From: Amylostereum areolatum
Taxonomy: Eukaryota > Basidiomycota > Agaricomycetes > Russulales > Stereaceae
Assembly: GCA_012932865.1 (NCBI GenBank)
Contig: SAXG01000001.1
Span: forward strand, 1,849,693-1,913,692
Length of the DNA: 64,000 nucleotides
Direction: 5' to 3'
Shown here: positions 62,867 to 64,000 of the stretch, piece by piece
Layout of the letters: every line of letters starts with the position of its first letter
Numbering within the stretch: the first letter of the stretch is position 1
The notes under the pieces: generated by a model
Seen by the model: only the letters and a program-made list of their open reading frames with translations
Told to the model about the DNA's origin: nothing
Database searches by the model: none
Translations under genes and position numbers: made by a program

Positions 62867-63699
62867 ATGTTCTCCTGCTTCCGCCCCCGCCCCGAGCCCT
62901 CCTCTCGCCTCTCCCCCCCACCGCGCCCCCGGCCCCCGCCTACCCCGCCCACCCCCATCGCCCCCCTCGCGCTGTACCCGATCGTGCTGCAGGAATACAA
63001 GCTGCGCGAGGCGCCCTCCGGCCTGAACCAGCGCCGGTCCTTCCAATGGGCGCTGCACGTCATCACCAAACCCAACACGCTCGAGGGCCACAGCTTCCAG
63101 TGCATCGAGCTCCCGGCCGCTCCACGCAGCACCGAGGACGACGCCGGCGGGACGGGGACGGGGGCGGGGCGGGGGCCCGTCGACGGCGCAGAAACGGTTC
63201 CAGGCGGTGTACAACCCGTGCGACGTCCTGGCCGACAACGCGTTCTCCGCGGGCGGGTTCCAGGTGGGCGCGATCAAGCCGCGGGACCTGGTCGATTTCC
63301 TCGCGCTCGCGCGGGCGCACGCGCCGGTGCCCAAGTGGGAGCGGTGGGACGGGCGGGACTACGTGATCGAGCTGCTGGAGATGGTGCAGGCGCGGGGGTG
63401 GGGGAAGCCCGGGTGGGACAAGGCCGGGGTGCAGTACGCGTTCGAGGGGCTGAAGAATCGGCTGCCGAAGGAGCTCGGGAATCGGAGCGGGTACACGCCC
63501 TGCATCGAGTTTCGTGGAGTACAAGGAGGTGGTGGAACGGACGCGTAAGTCGCCTCCGTACCGTCCGCAGTGGTGAAGTGACGTGACGTGACGATGCGCA
63601 GGGGTGTGTTTGCGAAGGCCGAGGATGGTGGTGGGCAGAACGGTGGAGGAGTCGATTCAGGACGAGGGGAGGAGGAGTTTGTACGATTTCAGTTATTAG
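62867..63699 (+). CDS. Small conserved Agaricomycete protein (possibly DUF6914-type), two apparent +1 frame breaks
   Basis: Exons 62867-63544 and 63602-63699. With two extra bases discounted (about 63190 and 63510) the protein is 257 residues and the splice phase fits. After a Cys/Pro-rich start (MFSCFRPRPEP) it has IVLQEYKLREAPSGLNQRRS, FQWALHVITKPNTLEGHSFQ, KRFQAVYNPCDVLADNAFSA, then VGAIKPRDLVDFLALARAHA and WDGRDYVIELLEMVQARGWG. This is a compact alpha/beta fold common in Rhizoctonia-like fungi. From memory it resembles DUF6914. The last exon is basic (VCLRRPRMVVGR) and ends LYDFSY. No catalytic residues can be proposed. Confidence 0.6.
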
Positions 63700-63920
63700 T
63701 CTACCAAGGAATACAATGCACGTGACCGTGAGGAGAAGGGTTGAAGAAATGCGACAGTCGCGAGGCACCTGCCCGCTCTCGTCGTCGTCGTCGTCGCCGG
63801 GAACGTCCTGATCCCCTCTCCACCTCTTTTTCTCTTTCCCTTCCCTCCCAGGCCGCCCCGCCGACGAGTCCCTCCCTCTCCTTTTCTTTATACCTCCCCA
63901 GAGTGTATGCTCTCATCTCC

Positions 63921-64000
63921 ATGAGCCCCCTTTCCGCGTCCACGACGCCCTCATGGCTTGGCCTCCTCCTCCTCCTCCTCCTCGTCGCTCACCCCGCCAT
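63921..64000 (+). CDS. 5' end of a secreted or membrane protein gene, truncated by window edge
   Basis: An ATG at 63921 opens a frame of 26 codons that reaches the end of the window. It reads as a signal peptide: a polar start (MSPLSASTTPSWLG), seven leucines, then VAHPA. A TTTATA element at about 63885 could be its TATA box. Nothing can be said about the mature protein. Confidence 0.5.
   Translation, partial: MSPLSASTTPSWLGLLLLLLLVAHPA

Overview
The window is nuclear DNA from a filamentous basidiomycete, most likely an Agaricomycete. Protein-coding genes lie on both strands with short intergenic gaps and are cut by many 50-60 nt GT-AG introns, including exons as small as 3, 4, 6, 14 and 15 nt. 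Typical fungal families are present: SET9 H4K20 methyltransferase, DUF4045-gelsolin, nucleolar FKBP, GH16 and GH17 glucanases, FCY1-type cytosine deaminase. I see no bacterial, organellar, viral or CRISPR content and no convincing tRNA or rRNA gene.

Layout. 0-8 kb: a C2H2 zinc-finger protein (+), SET9 (-) and ribosomal protein eS8 (-). 9-14 kb: two complete UTP-glucose-1-phosphate uridylyltransferase genes arranged tail to tail as an inverted pair. 14-19 kb: a coiled-coil protein, a short-chain dehydrogenase and an MFS transporter (all +). 19-22.3 kb: a 3.4 kb stretch with no supported gene. 22.3-25 kb: a nuclear FKBP (-) and ARPC4 (+) sharing a 154 bp divergent promoter. 25-32 kb: a GPI-anchored GH16 glucanase (-), the SMC5/6 kleisin NSE4 (+) and a secreted GH17 glucanase (-). 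32.7-38.6 kb: a large DUF4045-gelsolin protein (-) and a GPI-anchored secreted protein (-). 40-44 kb: an RRM-like/coiled-coil protein (+) and ribosomal protein uS7 (+). 45-64 kb is visibly richer in G+C and in C/T-rich introns. It holds cytosine deaminase (+), a protein kinase (-), complex I subunit NDUFS7 (+), a large low-complexity protein (+), the meiotic factor MND1 (+), a proline-rich nuclear-type protein (-), a MoxR-like AAA protein (+), a small conserved protein (+) and the first exon of a secreted protein that runs off the end.

Functional links. UDP-glucose from the two UGPases feeds beta-glucan and trehalose/glycogen synthesis, and GH16 and GH17 remodel beta-1,3-glucan, so the 9-32 kb part has a loose cell-wall theme. 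The remainder is housekeeping: ribosome, respiration, chromatin, actin and meiosis.

A pervasive technical or biological feature affects interpretation. Many conserved genes show the reading frame stepping by +1 inside exons (SET9, eS8, GH17, gelsolin, NDUFS7 and others), while others (both UGPases, SDR, MFS, FKBP, ARPC4, GH16, NSE4, uS7, FCY1, MND1) are perfectly open. Because essential single-copy genes are hit and nearly all shifts have the same sign, residual single-base insertions in the assembly are the likeliest cause. All exon models were made by eye from splice-site phase and family knowledge. No search was run.
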